From Lachnospiraceae bacterium P6A3 (lineage in GTDB: Bacteria; Bacillota; Clostridia; Lachnospirales; Lachnospiraceae), in contig KL370861.1 in the NCBI GenBank assembly GCA_000702085.1, positions 250,911 to 314,910 on the forward strand: a stretch of DNA of 64,000 nucleotides, given 5' to 3'. The stretch's first letter is position 1. Every line of letters begins with the position of its first letter. A model generated the notes under the pieces. It saw only the letters and a list, made by a program, of their open reading frames with translations. It ran no database searches and was not told where the DNA came from. A program made the position numbers and the translations under genes. Shown in pieces: positions 17,691 to 25,806 of the stretch.

Positions 17691-17764
17691 ACTGCCATGA
17701 AATCCGCATGAATACTGCACTTTTCATACATAAAAATTTTTAGAAAAAAAAGTGAAAATTATTG

Positions 17765-17793
17765 TTGACAAGTAGCGTTCTACAATGTAGAAT
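17765..17793 (+). promoter_or_regulatory. Strong sigma-A promoter of the tRNA-Val/Met/Thr cluster
   Basis: Perfect TTGACA (17765-17770), 17-bp spacer, TAGAAT (17788-17793). AT-rich upstream stretch with A runs looks like an UP element. First tRNA begins 36 bp after the -10. Confidence 0.9.
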
Positions 17794-17829
17794 AGCCTTT
17801 GTCGGTCGGCAAAAGCCGATTAACAAAAT

Positions 17830-17902
17830 GGAATCTTAGCTCAGCTGGGAGAGCATCTGCCTTACAAGCAGAGGGTCATAGGTTCGAGCCCTATAGGTTC
17901 CA
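17830..17902 (+). tRNA. trnV: tRNA-Val (TAC anticodon)
   Basis: 73-nt cloverleaf: acceptor GGAATCT with AGGTTCC, discriminator A, anticodon stem TCTGC/GCAGA with loop CTTACAA, anticodon TAC at 17863-17865, T arm GGTTCGAGCC. No encoded CCA; eight T follow directly. Confidence 0.97.
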
Positions 17903-17912
17903 TTTTTTTTGA

Positions 17913-17986
17913 GGCGAGGTAGCTCAGTTGGCTAGAGCACGCGGTTCATACCCGCGGTGTCGAGAGTTCGAATCTCCCCCTCGCTA
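17913..17986 (+). tRNA. trnM: tRNA-Met (CAT anticodon), elongator type
   Basis: 74-nt cloverleaf: acceptor GGCGAGG with CCTCGCT (first pair G-T), discriminator A. Anticodon CAT at 17947-17949. The G1-T72 start resembles the Bacillus elongator tRNA-Met; the initiator form normally has an unpaired C1-A72 and a GGG/CCC anticodon stem. A tRNA-Ile2 with modified CAU cannot be fully excluded. No encoded CCA. Confidence 0.93.
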
Positions 17987-17987
17987 C

Positions 17988-18060
17988 GCTGATGTGGCTC
18001 AGTCGGTAGAGCGTCGCCTTGGTAAGGCGGAGGTCACCAGTTCGATTCTGGTCATCAGCT
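17988..18060 (+). tRNA. trnT: tRNA-Thr (GGT anticodon)
   Basis: 73-nt cloverleaf: acceptor GCTGATG with CATCAGC, discriminator T, anticodon loop TTGGTAA with GGT at 18021-18023. It begins one base after the end of tRNA-Met. No encoded CCA. Confidence 0.96.
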
Positions 18061-18063
18061 CTG

Positions 18064-18105
18064 ATCCCGAAACCTTGATGAATACAGGGTTTCGGGATTT
18101 TTTTT
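18064..18105 (+). terminator. Terminator of the tRNA cluster
   Basis: Perfect 11-bp stem ATCCCGAAACC/GGTTTCGGGAT with a 13-nt loop, followed by eight or more T. Nearly the same stem ends the next gene at 19331. Confidence 0.92.
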
Positions 18106-18136
18106 ATTCTTCAATTCTATCATCTGTCAAGCCTTA

Positions 18137-18145
18137 TGATATAAT
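18137..18145 (+). promoter_or_regulatory. Extended -10 promoter of the GGDEF gene
   Basis: Perfect TGATATAAT 28 bp before the ATG at 18174; no clear -35. Confidence 0.6.
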
Positions 18146-18173
18146 TAAGCATCGCGATTTCAGGGGGATTCAT

Positions 18174-19310
18174 ATGAATACATCCATTGCATTATTGAAT
18201 ATGGTATCGATCCTGTATGTCCTGGTAATGATAGCGGGATGCTTTCAGGGGCCGGATGAAGCTAAAACCATAACCGGACATTTCAGATATTGTCTTTGGA
18301 TCACACTTATCGGACTTATTCTGGAGACAGGTGCTGTTTTATTTGACGGAGAAGCAGGTAAAGCCGGCATTGTGTTATTTTGTAACCTTGTATCCATATT
18401 GATTCTGGATTTTCTGACATTTTTCTATTCCATATATATTCGTGATCTGATCGGTGATAAAAAAGAAAAACATAAGAAGTTTATCTCTTTTCTTATGGGA
18501 CTCAGTATATTTGATTTTTTCCTTGTCATTGCAGTTTATATTTCGGGGAATCTCTTTACCGTTGAGAACGGATCGTTTGTAGCGGGCAGTCTTATGCAGT
18601 ACAGAGGACTTGTTCCGGGGATTATCCTGATGAGTTTGTTTGTGTTTTTCCTTTTCAATTACAAACTGATAGGTATTAAAAGTTTTTGGCTTACCATTCT
18701 TTTTATGATGGTTCCGACCTGCATGACACTTGTTAACGACATATATGCGAAGAGCAGATTTATGTACACGGGAACAGCCGCTTCTATGTTTGTGGTATAT
18801 GTGGTTCTGCAGTCCAGAGTTATGATTGAAGCAGATGTTAAATCACAGATTTTAAACCGGAAGTCCATAAGCGATTCTCTTACGGGACTGAAAAACAGAA
18901 GAGGATATCAGCATATTATTGACAGCCTTAAGGGAGACGAACGAGTAGGTGTTGTTTTCTGCGATGCCAACGGACTTAAGTCGGTTAATGACAATGCCGG
19001 ACATCAGGCGGGAGATGAGTTAATCAAAAAGATCGCCGGTATTTTGAATGATAATTTTTCCGACGGTGAGATATGCAGGATCAGCGGTGATGAGTTTGTT
19101 GTTATTTTAGCGGGACCTGATGAAGAACAATTTTCCGTCAGGATGAATGATTTCGGAGAGTTGCTTCTGAGGGAGGGAAGGATTGCTTCTTACGGATACG
19201 AGATAGGAAACGGCAACGATTTTCTTAAACTGGTAGGAGCCGCCGAAAAGAAGATGTATGCTGATAAAGAAAAATATTATAAGGAAACCGGAAAAGACAG
19301 AAGAAAATAA
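18174..19310 (+). CDS. Membrane diguanylate cyclase (GGDEF domain, SGDEF active site)
   Basis: Predicted to make the second messenger c-di-GMP from two GTP at the inner face of the membrane. Start ATG 18174, with CAGGGGG 7 bp before it; the open frame continues upstream through the tRNA genes but that is not coding. The 378 residues have six or seven N-terminal membrane helices (about 5-230), which form the sensor, and a C-terminal GGDEF domain (about 240-378): DSLTGLKNRRGYQ, the metal-binding FCDANGLKSVNDNAGHQAGDELI, and the signature ISGDEFVVI near residue 303. Ser replaces the first Gly of GGDEF; such SGDEF forms can be active. No clear RxxD inhibitory site is seen. The gene lies between two terminators with almost the same stem. 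Confidence 0.9.
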   Translation: MNTSIALLNMVSILYVLVMIAGCFQGPDEAKTITGHFRYCLWITLIGLILETGAVLFDGEAGKAGIVLFCNLVSILILDFLTFFYSIYIRDLIGDKKEKHKKFISFLMGLSIFDFFLVIAVYISGNLFTVENGSFVAGSLMQYRGLVPGIILMSLFVFFLFNYKLIGIKSFWLTILFMMVPTCMTLVNDIYAKSRFMYTGTAASMFVVYVVLQSRVMIEADVKSQILNRKSISDSLTGLKNRRGYQHIIDSLKGDERVGVVFCDANGLKSVNDNAGHQAGDELIKKIAGILNDNFSDGEICRISGDEFVVILAGPDEEQFSVRMNDFGELLLREGRIASYGYEIGNGNDFLKLVGAAEKKMYADKEKYYKETGKDRRK

Positions 19311-19330
19311 AGATAATTTACCGGTGACGA

Positions 19331-19360
19331 ATCCCGAAGCCATAGAGGTTTCGGGATTTT
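19331..19360 (+). terminator. Terminator after the GGDEF gene
   Basis: Stem ATCCCGAAGCC with GGTTTCGGGAT (11 bp, one G-T pair), 5-nt loop, then TTTT. Confidence 0.85.
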
Positions 19361-19431
19361 ATTATGTGTTAGGAAAGTTTATAAAAAGTTCACTTACGAG
19401 GCTTGAAATAAAGTGCTATGCTCACGAAGTT

Positions 19432-19440
19432 TGTTATAAG
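19432..19440 (+). promoter_or_regulatory. Extended -10 promoter candidate for the DUF6273 gene
   Basis: TGTTATAAG, 38 bp before the ATG at 19479; one mismatch to TGnTATAAT. No convincing -35. Confidence 0.4.
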
Positions 19441-19478
19441 TGATTGATTATTTGTGCGTGTAAACGGAAAGGGAAAAA

Positions 19479-21239
19479 ATGAAAAACAGATTTAAGAAAG
19501 GCTTAGCACAGGTTGTCGGTATGGTGCTTACTGTCGTAACTGTTGTCGGTGTTATGCCTCAGGCAGCAGGTACTGTATTTGCGGCAGACAATAAGACCGT
19601 AACGGGTCTCGGAACGGGAGCGATTGCAAATCCTACCCCCGGTGCCGGAGGATGGAGCTATGTATATTATGGCTCTTACGCCGGAAATAATGTTAAGTAC
19701 CGCGTACTTGATAATTATGCTACCGAGTTTAATGCTAATCCTACAATGCTTCTTGATTGTGACAGCATAATTGCGTATGATTTCGCCGATAGGGATTATG
19801 CATGGATTGAAGAATTGGGTTATTCGGGATATACATGGAGCGGCAGTACGATTTGCAATTGGCTTAACGGAAGTAATTTCTACGAAAATCCGGGAGTGTT
19901 TTCCGACATTGAGAGAGGGGCCATTGTCTCAAGCACTAAAACGGATTTTTCTCATGATGCTTCCGGACGCCCCGACTTTTTACCTCAGAATCTGACCGGA
20001 GAGCATGTGTTTTTGCTTGACGTTAAGGAGCTTCTAAGAAGTGATTACGGATATCCGGATACCTTCGAGTCTACTTCCCTTCGCGAAAAATATTATAACG
20101 GAGAAGAGTGGGAGTGGTGGCTGCGTTCGCAGGTCGAAGCGGGGATTCCGGGAGAAGATGACCTGGTTACAGACGCCCCGATGATTGAGGAAGATGGCTG
20201 TATTGTTTATTACCGGGTGGACAATCCATTTGGTGGCTTGAGCCCTGTTTTTAACGTGGATCTTTCATCCGTAATCTTCTCATCCCTGATCTCCGGAACT
20301 GCAGGTGCATCAGGTGCGGAATATAAACTCACATTAATGGACTCGGGTATGTCTGTTTCTGTAACTGACGGATGCGATGTAACCCGTGACGGAGCAACCG
20401 TTACCGTTCCCTATACCATCAGCGGATCAAATGCGGGAAATGCAACACAGGTTTCCGTTGTAATAAAGGAAGGCGAATGGAATCTCGGAACATCCGTATC
20501 AAGCGGTTATACGTATCTTAAGCTTGACGTAGAATCCTTCGGAACATCAGGAACCGGAACATTTACCATACCCGAAGAATATGAGTATAAAGAATTCGGA
20601 ACCGAATGTTTTATTTACATTCTTGCAGAGGATGTAAATGACGGACTTGCAACCGACTATGCATCCGCTCCCGTATCGATAACCATTCCTTCGGTGTCAC
20701 GCGGAAACAGATATAATCCTGCTCCTGCACCTTCAAACGGAGGCGCAGACGTATCCGGTAATGATTCAAACGGTTCATCCTCTGCAAACAGCACCAATGC
20801 AGGCGGAAACAATTCAAACGGATCATCCTCAGCAAGCAGCACTAACGTAGCAGACAGTAATTCCGCTTCATCATCCGGCAGCAACGGCACTTCATCCGAG
20901 TCGGCCGTAAGCGGTGATTCATCTGCTGATGCTTCATCGGAAACCTCAAAGCAGGAAAGCTATGACCCTGATTTTTATGATGATCTCAGAATTATGATCA
21001 AACAGGCGATTGAACTCGGAGGAGAGCAGACCGTTCATTACAGTAAGGGAAATAAGCTTCCTTATGACATAATGAAGACTCTTGAGGAGAATCCTCAGAT
21101 AACCGTAGTTTATAAGTATTCATATAAGGGAACAAATTATAAGGCGACTATCGCTGGTAAAAATGTTAAAACCGAAATCGGAGTTTATTGGTACGGACCT
21201 CTGTATCTGAACCAGTATTTCGGAGAATGGATCATGTGA
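19479..21239 (+). CDS. Secreted DUF6273-domain protein with Ser/Asn-rich linker
   Basis: 586 residues. A signal peptide (about 1-35; positive start, hydrophobic core, AAGTVFAAD cleavage-like site) is followed by a DUF6273-type domain (about 45-275) marked by WSGSTICNWLNGSNFYE, EWEWWLRSQ and LSPVFNVDLSSVIFSS. A beta-sandwich-like part (about 280-410) and a long Ser/Asn/Gly-rich linker (about 415-495) come next. A C-terminal domain (about 500-586) starts at YDPDFYDDLRIMI. DUF6273 proteins are secreted and common in gut Lachnospiraceae; their role is unknown, perhaps carbohydrate or surface binding. No sortase motif or C-terminal anchor is seen. The gene has its own promoter candidate and a strong terminator. 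Confidence 0.8.
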   Translation: MKNRFKKGLAQVVGMVLTVVTVVGVMPQAAGTVFAADNKTVTGLGTGAIANPTPGAGGWSYVYYGSYAGNNVKYRVLDNYATEFNANPTMLLDCDSIIAYDFADRDYAWIEELGYSGYTWSGSTICNWLNGSNFYENPGVFSDIERGAIVSSTKTDFSHDASGRPDFLPQNLTGEHVFLLDVKELLRSDYGYPDTFESTSLREKYYNGEEWEWWLRSQVEAGIPGEDDLVTDAPMIEEDGCIVYYRVDNPFGGLSPVFNVDLSSVIFSSLISGTAGASGAEYKLTLMDSGMSVSVTDGCDVTRDGATVTVPYTISGSNAGNATQVSVVIKEGEWNLGTSVSSGYTYLKLDVESFGTSGTGTFTIPEEYEYKEFGTECFIYILAEDVNDGLATDYASAPVSITIPSVSRGNRYNPAPAPSNGGADVSGNDSNGSSSANSTNAGGNNSNGSSSASSTNVADSNSASSSGSNGTSSESAVSGDSSADASSETSKQESYDPDFYDDLRIMIKQAIELGGEQTVHYSKGNKLPYDIMKTLEENPQITVVYKYSYKGTNYKATIAGKNVKTEIGVYWYGPLYLNQYFGEWIM

Positions 21240-21245
21240 TTTTAT

Positions 21246-21274
21246 TGAGGCTGCAATTTGCAGCCTCATTTTTT
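21246..21274 (+). terminator. Terminator between convergent genes
   Basis: Perfect inverted repeat TGAGGCTGCAA/TTGCAGCCTCA with a minimal loop, followed by T6 on the plus strand. It lies between the DUF6273 gene and the convergent kinase gene and may serve both, though the minus-strand T-run is weak. Confidence 0.85.
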
Positions 21275-21282
21275 ACATAGAT

Positions 21283-22959
21283 TTATTTATTCCGTATCTC
21301 AAATATCACTTTATCGGAGCTTGGTTTTGCGCTTATTTTCAGTCCCATACGTGTCAGCAGATCCCTGGTTATACTAAGACCAAGACCTGAATTTGATCTT
21401 CCCGGAGTATCGTCTCCCGTGACAAATGCTTCGAAGAAGAGCCCCGGCTTTTTGATGAATTTATTTATGGGCATCCAGCTGTTTGTCACTGTCATGCCTT
21501 CCCTGAAGGTTGTTACCGTTACTGCGGATTCCGGAAGAGCATATTTGACCGCATTTCCTATGAGATTATCCAGAGCCATCTTAAACAGGACGGGATCACC
21601 TTTAAGGTTGTATTTTTCGGAATCATTTATAATCCATTGGAGTTTTTTGTCAACAGATACATTTTCATATTTTGTTATGATCTCTCTGCAAACTTCCGAT
21701 GCATCTATCGGTTCCTCTACAGGCTCGTAACCGGCGGTACCTGTTCTGTAGAATGAAAGTATCTTTTCGGTACTATCATTCATCCTGTCTGTTTCGTCCA
21801 TTATCTTCTGTTCGTACTTTGATTTCTTTTCCCCGGGGACACCGTAGATGAGATTTTCCGCACAGCTCCTTATAACCATGAGGGAAGATTTGTAATTGTG
21901 GGCAAGAGCGTTTGTAACACTTCTTTCGTATTCGGTTTTTTCTCTTTTTCTTTTTGCATTTCTGCACAGTATAAATGCTGCCAGACTGCAGATCAGGATA
22001 ATGATCAGGCATCCGATTGTAACCGAAGTTTTTAATATGCCGTCAAAATTGATGACTTCCGCCATACATAGGATGTGTTCATCCGTTGTGGCCATAATGA
22101 CATTGCATATTCTGTTACCGGAATAATAAGTTAACTCATAAGGTATATAATTTTTGCGCAGAAATTGGCTGTATTGTTCTTCTGAAAGCGTAACTGCCAG
22201 CTGATAATCCGGATCAAGCGGATCGGCAGGATCGTCATACATTCTGCAATCGTCCGATTCTATGACTTCGTCGTCGGTATATTCAAATTCTTTATCTGCA
22301 TAGAAGTAAGCGTTCTCCTTACCCTCTTCGTGAAAAGAAATAACCAGCGGATAAGCAATACCGTCTCTATAGACATACTTCTCAACATAAGGGTAATTAT
22401 CCATGTTGTAGAAACGAACATTATCGATAAAGGCAGGTGAAACTTCACAGTATTCGCTTAAACGGTGATATTCTTCATCGGAATAAGTTGCATTCATAAC
22501 CGCGGGGAATCTGGTGCGCTCATCGCCGATAATAATTTGATCAGACCTGCTGCCTCCGATCAGTTCCTTGGTCTCTCTGTCTGCAACCCATGTGGATACA
22601 CCGTATTTGAACAGATTGATGTTATATCCGGTTGCACCGGCCAGACCGATTATCTCGTTTATGCTTGAGGATTTATCGTTGATGGCACTGTAATAAATCA
22701 GATTTACATCATCCCTGCTTTCAAAGGTCTGCGGTTGTACAGCGTTTTCGTTATTGATGCTTTCTTCGGTGTATTCCAGATATTTCAGCGCATATTGCCT
22801 GCTGATGCTTGTCATTCCAAGCTGGGGGATTGTTGAAACAATAGCCTTTTGTGCCAACAATGAGTATAGGATGCATATTATGGCACATACGATCGCCGTA
22901 AGGATTATGATCCTCGGTTCATCTTTTTTATTTGATCTTATCTTTCTTTTCTTTGCCAT
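21283..22959 (-). CDS. Sensor histidine kinase
   Basis: Membrane sensor of a two-component system, 558 residues. N-terminal membrane helix (about 13-36), a large extracellular sensor region (about 40-310), a second membrane helix (about 312-335), a dimerisation helix with the H-box LAHNYKSSLMVI (His near 352), and a C-terminal HATPase domain with N-box DNLIGNAVKYA (near 463) and the G-box SNSGLGLSITRDLL. The residue after the phospho-His is Asn where most HisKA kinases have Glu or Asp. Start ATG 22957-22959 on the minus strand, preceded by GGAGAC; its start overlaps the end of the response regulator gene by 32 bp, so both form one operon. Confidence 0.9.
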   Translation of the reverse strand: MAKKRKIRSNKKDEPRIIILTAIVCAIICILYSLLAQKAIVSTIPQLGMTSISRQYALKYLEYTEESINNENAVQPQTFESRDDVNLIYYSAINDKSSSINEIIGLAGATGYNINLFKYGVSTWVADRETKELIGGSRSDQIIIGDERTRFPAVMNATYSDEEYHRLSEYCEVSPAFIDNVRFYNMDNYPYVEKYVYRDGIAYPLVISFHEEGKENAYFYADKEFEYTDDEVIESDDCRMYDDPADPLDPDYQLAVTLSEEQYSQFLRKNYIPYELTYYSGNRICNVIMATTDEHILCMAEVINFDGILKTSVTIGCLIIILICSLAAFILCRNAKRKREKTEYERSVTNALAHNYKSSLMVIRSCAENLIYGVPGEKKSKYEQKIMDETDRMNDSTEKILSFYRTGTAGYEPVEEPIDASEVCREIITKYENVSVDKKLQWIINDSEKYNLKGDPVLFKMALDNLIGNAVKYALPESAVTVTTFREGMTVTNSWMPINKFIKKPGLFFEAFVTGDDTPGRSNSGLGLSITRDLLTRMGLKISAKPSSDKVIFEIRNK

Positions 22960-23635
22960 TTCGTGTCTCCAATCTGTAGCCGTATCCGCGATGGGTTACA
23001 ATTCCGGCCTCGGATGAATCTATCGCTTTACGGATGTTTTTGATCGGGTTATCAAGATTTCTGGGGAGAGCATCGCTTTCCGGTCCCCATATTCTGGTAA
23101 GCAGTTCTTCTTTGGAAATAAGACGCTCAGGATGCTCCATAAGGTACAAAAGCACATCAAATTCTCTGGGAGCGAGTATTATCTCCGAATCCTTCACATA
23201 GAGTTTTCTTTCTCTGCGGTCCGCATTCAGATCAAGATATGTAACTGAAACGGGTCTGTTTTCCCCGTATCTTTTCAGGAATACTTTGATCTTGGCGGAC
23301 AGCTGGGCCATGGAAAAAGGCTTGACGATATAATCGTCTCCACCGCATTCGTAGCCTTTAAGAATGTCTTCTTCGGAATATCTGGCCGTAACGAAGATCA
23401 CCGGTGTCCGGATACCTCTTCGTCTGAGACTTTTGCATATTTCGAAACCGTCCCTTCCCGGAAGACCGATATCAAGGAGTATCAGGGAATAGAGAGTCTG
23501 AGTTGCCATCTCAAGCCCGTCCGTGCCGTTATCCGATATGTGGATACGCCATGTTCCTTCGCTTACATTACCCAGATATTCCTGCAGATTATCCGCAATA
23601 TCGGGATCGTCTTCTATGAGTAGGATTTCGATCAT
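22928..23635 (-). CDS. OmpR/PhoB-family response regulator
   Basis: DNA-binding partner of the adjacent kinase, 235 residues. Start at ATG 23633-23635 (MIEILLIEDDPDIADNL), with AGGAGG just upstream; a longer reading to 23671 is not supported. The receiver domain has the acidic pair EDD, phospho-Asp near residue 55 in LLDIGLPGRDGFEI, Thr in FVTARYSEED, and Lys in YIVKPFSMAQL. The C-terminal winged helix (about 140-230) ends with the wing THRGYGYRLE. A tandem direct repeat lies 38-59 bp upstream. The neighbour on the other side is the divergent glycan locus, which is a possible target. Confidence 0.94.
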   Translation of the reverse strand: MIEILLIEDDPDIADNLQEYLGNVSEGTWRIHISDNGTDGLEMATQTLYSLILLDIGLPGRDGFEICKSLRRRGIRTPVIFVTARYSEEDILKGYECGGDDYIVKPFSMAQLSAKIKVFLKRYGENRPVSVTYLDLNADRRERKLYVKDSEIILAPREFDVLLYLMEHPERLISKEELLTRIWGPESDALPRNLDNPIKNIRKAIDSSEAGIVTHRGYGYRLETRNGKEKKDKIK

Positions 23636-23672
23636 AAAGGCCTCCTTTTGTGCACATATAGACCATATCACA

Positions 23673-23694
23673 TTAATGTATTCTTAATGTATTC
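23673..23694. promoter_or_regulatory. Tandem 11-bp direct repeat, possible response-regulator site
   Basis: Two exact, adjacent copies of TTAATGTATTC (23673-23683 and 23684-23694). The 11-bp period equals one helical turn, as in PhoB/OmpR-type sites, where a dimer binds head to tail. It lies 38-59 bp before the response regulator start and about 16 bp from the divergent promoter, so it could control either side. Confidence 0.6.
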
Positions 23695-23709
23695 AAAAAG
23701 CCTACAAAG

Positions 23710-23738
23710 TTGCCATAATTGTCAAAATATTCTAAAAT
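23710..23738 (+). promoter_or_regulatory. Promoter of the glycan locus
   Basis: TTGCCA (23710-23715), 17-bp spacer, TAAAAT (23733-23738). It lies 75 bp before the first gene of the locus at 23814. Confidence 0.6.
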
Positions 23739-23813
23739 ATACCTAACTTTGGTTAAAAATTTACCTTGTATCGCTGAAGCTGTTTTTGGGGTTAAAACGG
23801 AAAGGATGGGGAC

Positions 23814-24575
23814 ATGCGTAGAAAGGTTAATTATCCTATAGTTGTAAGGCTTGAGGACATCTGTCCCACCATGGATCTGGATAAGTTTATCCTGTTCAAG
23901 AATTTCTTTGACGAGACAGGAATCAAGCCGCTCCTTTGCGTAGTTCCGGATAACAAAGATCCCAAGCTTGTAAAGGGTACATTCAACAGGGATTTCTGGG
24001 GACTTATGAGAAGGCTCAAGGAAGAGGGATGGACTATCGCCATGCACGGAAATCACCATCTTTCTACCGGAAAGAGCATAGGAATATTGTGCGGTGACGT
24101 TCCTACCGAATTTGCGGGAAGAACCTATGAATCGCAGCTCAAGCTCCTGAGGGAAGGAAAACATCTTCTTGCCCAGAACGGACTTGATACGGAAGTGTTT
24201 GTAGCTCCCCATCATTCATATGACAGGGAGACTTTGAGAGCTTGCTGGAAGCTCGGACTCAGATATGTGTCGGACGGTATGAGCAAGACGCCATACATGC
24301 TTGAGGGAGTTAAATGCATCCCCGCTTCGCCTTCATGGAAGCGCCATAGGAGCGGTATTCTTACGATGTGCATTAACTGCAGCAACGAGAATCTTGACGG
24401 AAGAGAGACCATTTTCGAATTCCTCAGAGAGAATCTCGGCAATGTTATCACCTTTGAGCAGGCATGCAATCTGAATTCCAAACCTTATTTCCTGGCACGT
24501 ATGCAGGAGAAGAGAGCAATCAGGAGATATAACAGGATCAGCCGTTTTGAAAGAAGAAGGAACGAGCAGGATTAA
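23814..24575 (+). CDS. DUF2334 polysaccharide-deacetylase-like protein
   Basis: 253 residues, probably a cytosolic member of the carbohydrate esterase 4-like deacetylase fold. The N-terminal strand VRLEDICPTMD matches the DUF2334 metal-site start (usually RxDD; here one acid is Glu). Histidines of the second motif appear in IAMHGNHH (about 75-82), and EVFVAPHHSYD (about 128-138) fits the third. No signal peptide is present, so the substrate is likely an activated or lipid-linked sugar inside the cell. AAAGGATGGGG lies before the ATG. It is the first gene of the locus and lies 23 bp before the aminotransferase. Catalysis is inferred, not shown. Confidence 0.8.
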   Translation: MRRKVNYPIVVRLEDICPTMDLDKFILFKNFFDETGIKPLLCVVPDNKDPKLVKGTFNRDFWGLMRRLKEEGWTIAMHGNHHLSTGKSIGILCGDVPTEFAGRTYESQLKLLREGKHLLAQNGLDTEVFVAPHHSYDRETLRACWKLGLRYVSDGMSKTPYMLEGVKCIPASPSWKRHRSGILTMCINCSNENLDGRETIFEFLRENLGNVITFEQACNLNSKPYFLARMQEKRAIRRYNRISRFERRRNEQD

Positions 24576-24598
24576 CTGCTTGTCGGAGGTTTCAGGTA

Positions 24599-25795
24599 AT
24601 GGAAAAACCCGCAATTCTCGGCGGAACGCCGGTGAGGGAAGATAAGATTTATTACGGAAGGCAGTGGGTCAGCGAGGAAGATATCGCCGCTGTTTCCGAG
24701 GTTTTGAGAGGACCGTACATAACATGCGGCCCCAAGGTAACGGAAGCCGAAAGAATGCTTGAAAGCTACACCGGTGCAAAGCATGCGGTAGTGGTTAACA
24801 GCGGAACCAGCGCGCTCCACTGTGCATGTATCGCAGCGGGCGTGGGAGAAGGCGATGAAGTTATCACAACTCCCATAACATTTGCAGCATCCGCCAACTG
24901 TGCGCTTTACTGCGGAGCAAAGCCCGTGTTTGCGGATATCGATCCCGAGACTTACAACATCGATCCCGAGAGCATCAGAAAGTGCATCACCGATAAAACC
25001 AAGGCTGTCATTGCCGTAGATTACACCGGGCAGGTTGTAAAAGCGGATGAGATAAGAGCCATTTGCGATGAGTTCGGTCTTGTTTTCATCGAAGATGCGG
25101 CTCATTCCATAGGATCTAAATATAACGGAAAATACGTCGGAAATATCGCCGACATGACCTGTTTTTCTTTCCATCCCGTCAAGACCGTAACTGCCGGAGA
25201 GGGCGGAGCAATCCTTACTAACAATGAGGATTATTACAAAAAGCTGGTTCTCGCACACGCACACGGCATCACTCATGACGAGAGCATGATGGAAGATGCT
25301 CCTCACGAAGGAATCTGGTATTACGAAGAGATAAGCCTTGGATACAATTACCGCATGACCGATTTCCAGGCAGCGCTTCTCATCAGTCAGATGAAGAGGA
25401 TCGATGAGTTTGTGGCGCGCAGAAAAGAGATCGTTAAGAGATACGACGAAGCATTTGCGAATGTGCCCGGTATCATCGTTCAGAAAAATATTCCCGAGTC
25501 CGATACTTCCAGACATCTGTATGTCATCAGGCTCGATCTTGATAAGCTCACCTGCACCAGAAGAGAATTCTTTGATGCAATGAGTGCGGAGAACGTTCAG
25601 TGTCAGATTCATTACGTTCCCGTTTACTGGTTCCCTTATTACAGGCATCTCGGATATGAAAAGGGTCTTTGCCCCAATGCTGAGGAGGTATATAAGGGCA
25701 TCATGAGTATCCCTCTTTATCCCAGGATGACCGATAAAGATGTTGAGGATACCATCAAAGCTGTTACCAAGCTTGCTACGTATTACGCAAAATAA
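24599..25795 (+). CDS. DegT/DnrJ-family sugar aminotransferase, PseC-like
   Basis: PLP enzyme that adds an amino group to a nucleotide-linked keto sugar. The 398 residues follow the PseC pattern closely: PAILGGTPVRE start, NSGTSALHCA, TTPITFAASANC, VFADIDPETYNIDP, IEDAAHSIG, the PLP lysine Lys195 in SFHPVKTVTAGEGG, and WYYEEISLGYNYRMTDFQAAL. PseC acts on a UDP-sugar in pseudaminic acid synthesis. The other Pse genes are missing here and the next genes make a GDP-sugar (Gmd, GDP-mannose pyrophosphorylase). So it may act on GDP-4-keto-6-deoxymannose, as PerA does in perosamine synthesis. The exact substrate is open. GGAGG lies 9 bp before the ATG. Confidence 0.88.
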   Translation: MEKPAILGGTPVREDKIYYGRQWVSEEDIAAVSEVLRGPYITCGPKVTEAERMLESYTGAKHAVVVNSGTSALHCACIAAGVGEGDEVITTPITFAASANCALYCGAKPVFADIDPETYNIDPESIRKCITDKTKAVIAVDYTGQVVKADEIRAICDEFGLVFIEDAAHSIGSKYNGKYVGNIADMTCFSFHPVKTVTAGEGGAILTNNEDYYKKLVLAHAHGITHDESMMEDAPHEGIWYYEEISLGYNYRMTDFQAALLISQMKRIDEFVARRKEIVKRYDEAFANVPGIIVQKNIPESDTSRHLYVIRLDLDKLTCTRREFFDAMSAENVQCQIHYVPVYWFPYYRHLGYEKGLCPNAEEVYKGIMSIPLYPRMTDKDVEDTIKAVTKLATYYAK

Positions 25796-25806
25796 AATCA
25801 AAGTTA

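Noticed and set aside
17928-18173. Upstream extension of the GGDEF frame
   Set aside because: The frame stays open through tRNA-Met, tRNA-Thr and their terminator, which are not coding; the ATG at 18174 has the ribosome site.
20740-20950. Ser/Asn-rich stretch as a DNA repeat
   Set aside because: The DNA is only loosely repetitive; it encodes a low-complexity linker in the DUF6273 protein.
24572-25801. 409-codon open frame on the minus strand
   Set aside because: It lies wholly opposite the PseC-like aminotransferase, which has clear PLP motifs. Codon bias of the plus-strand gene explains the open frame; the translation has no family features.
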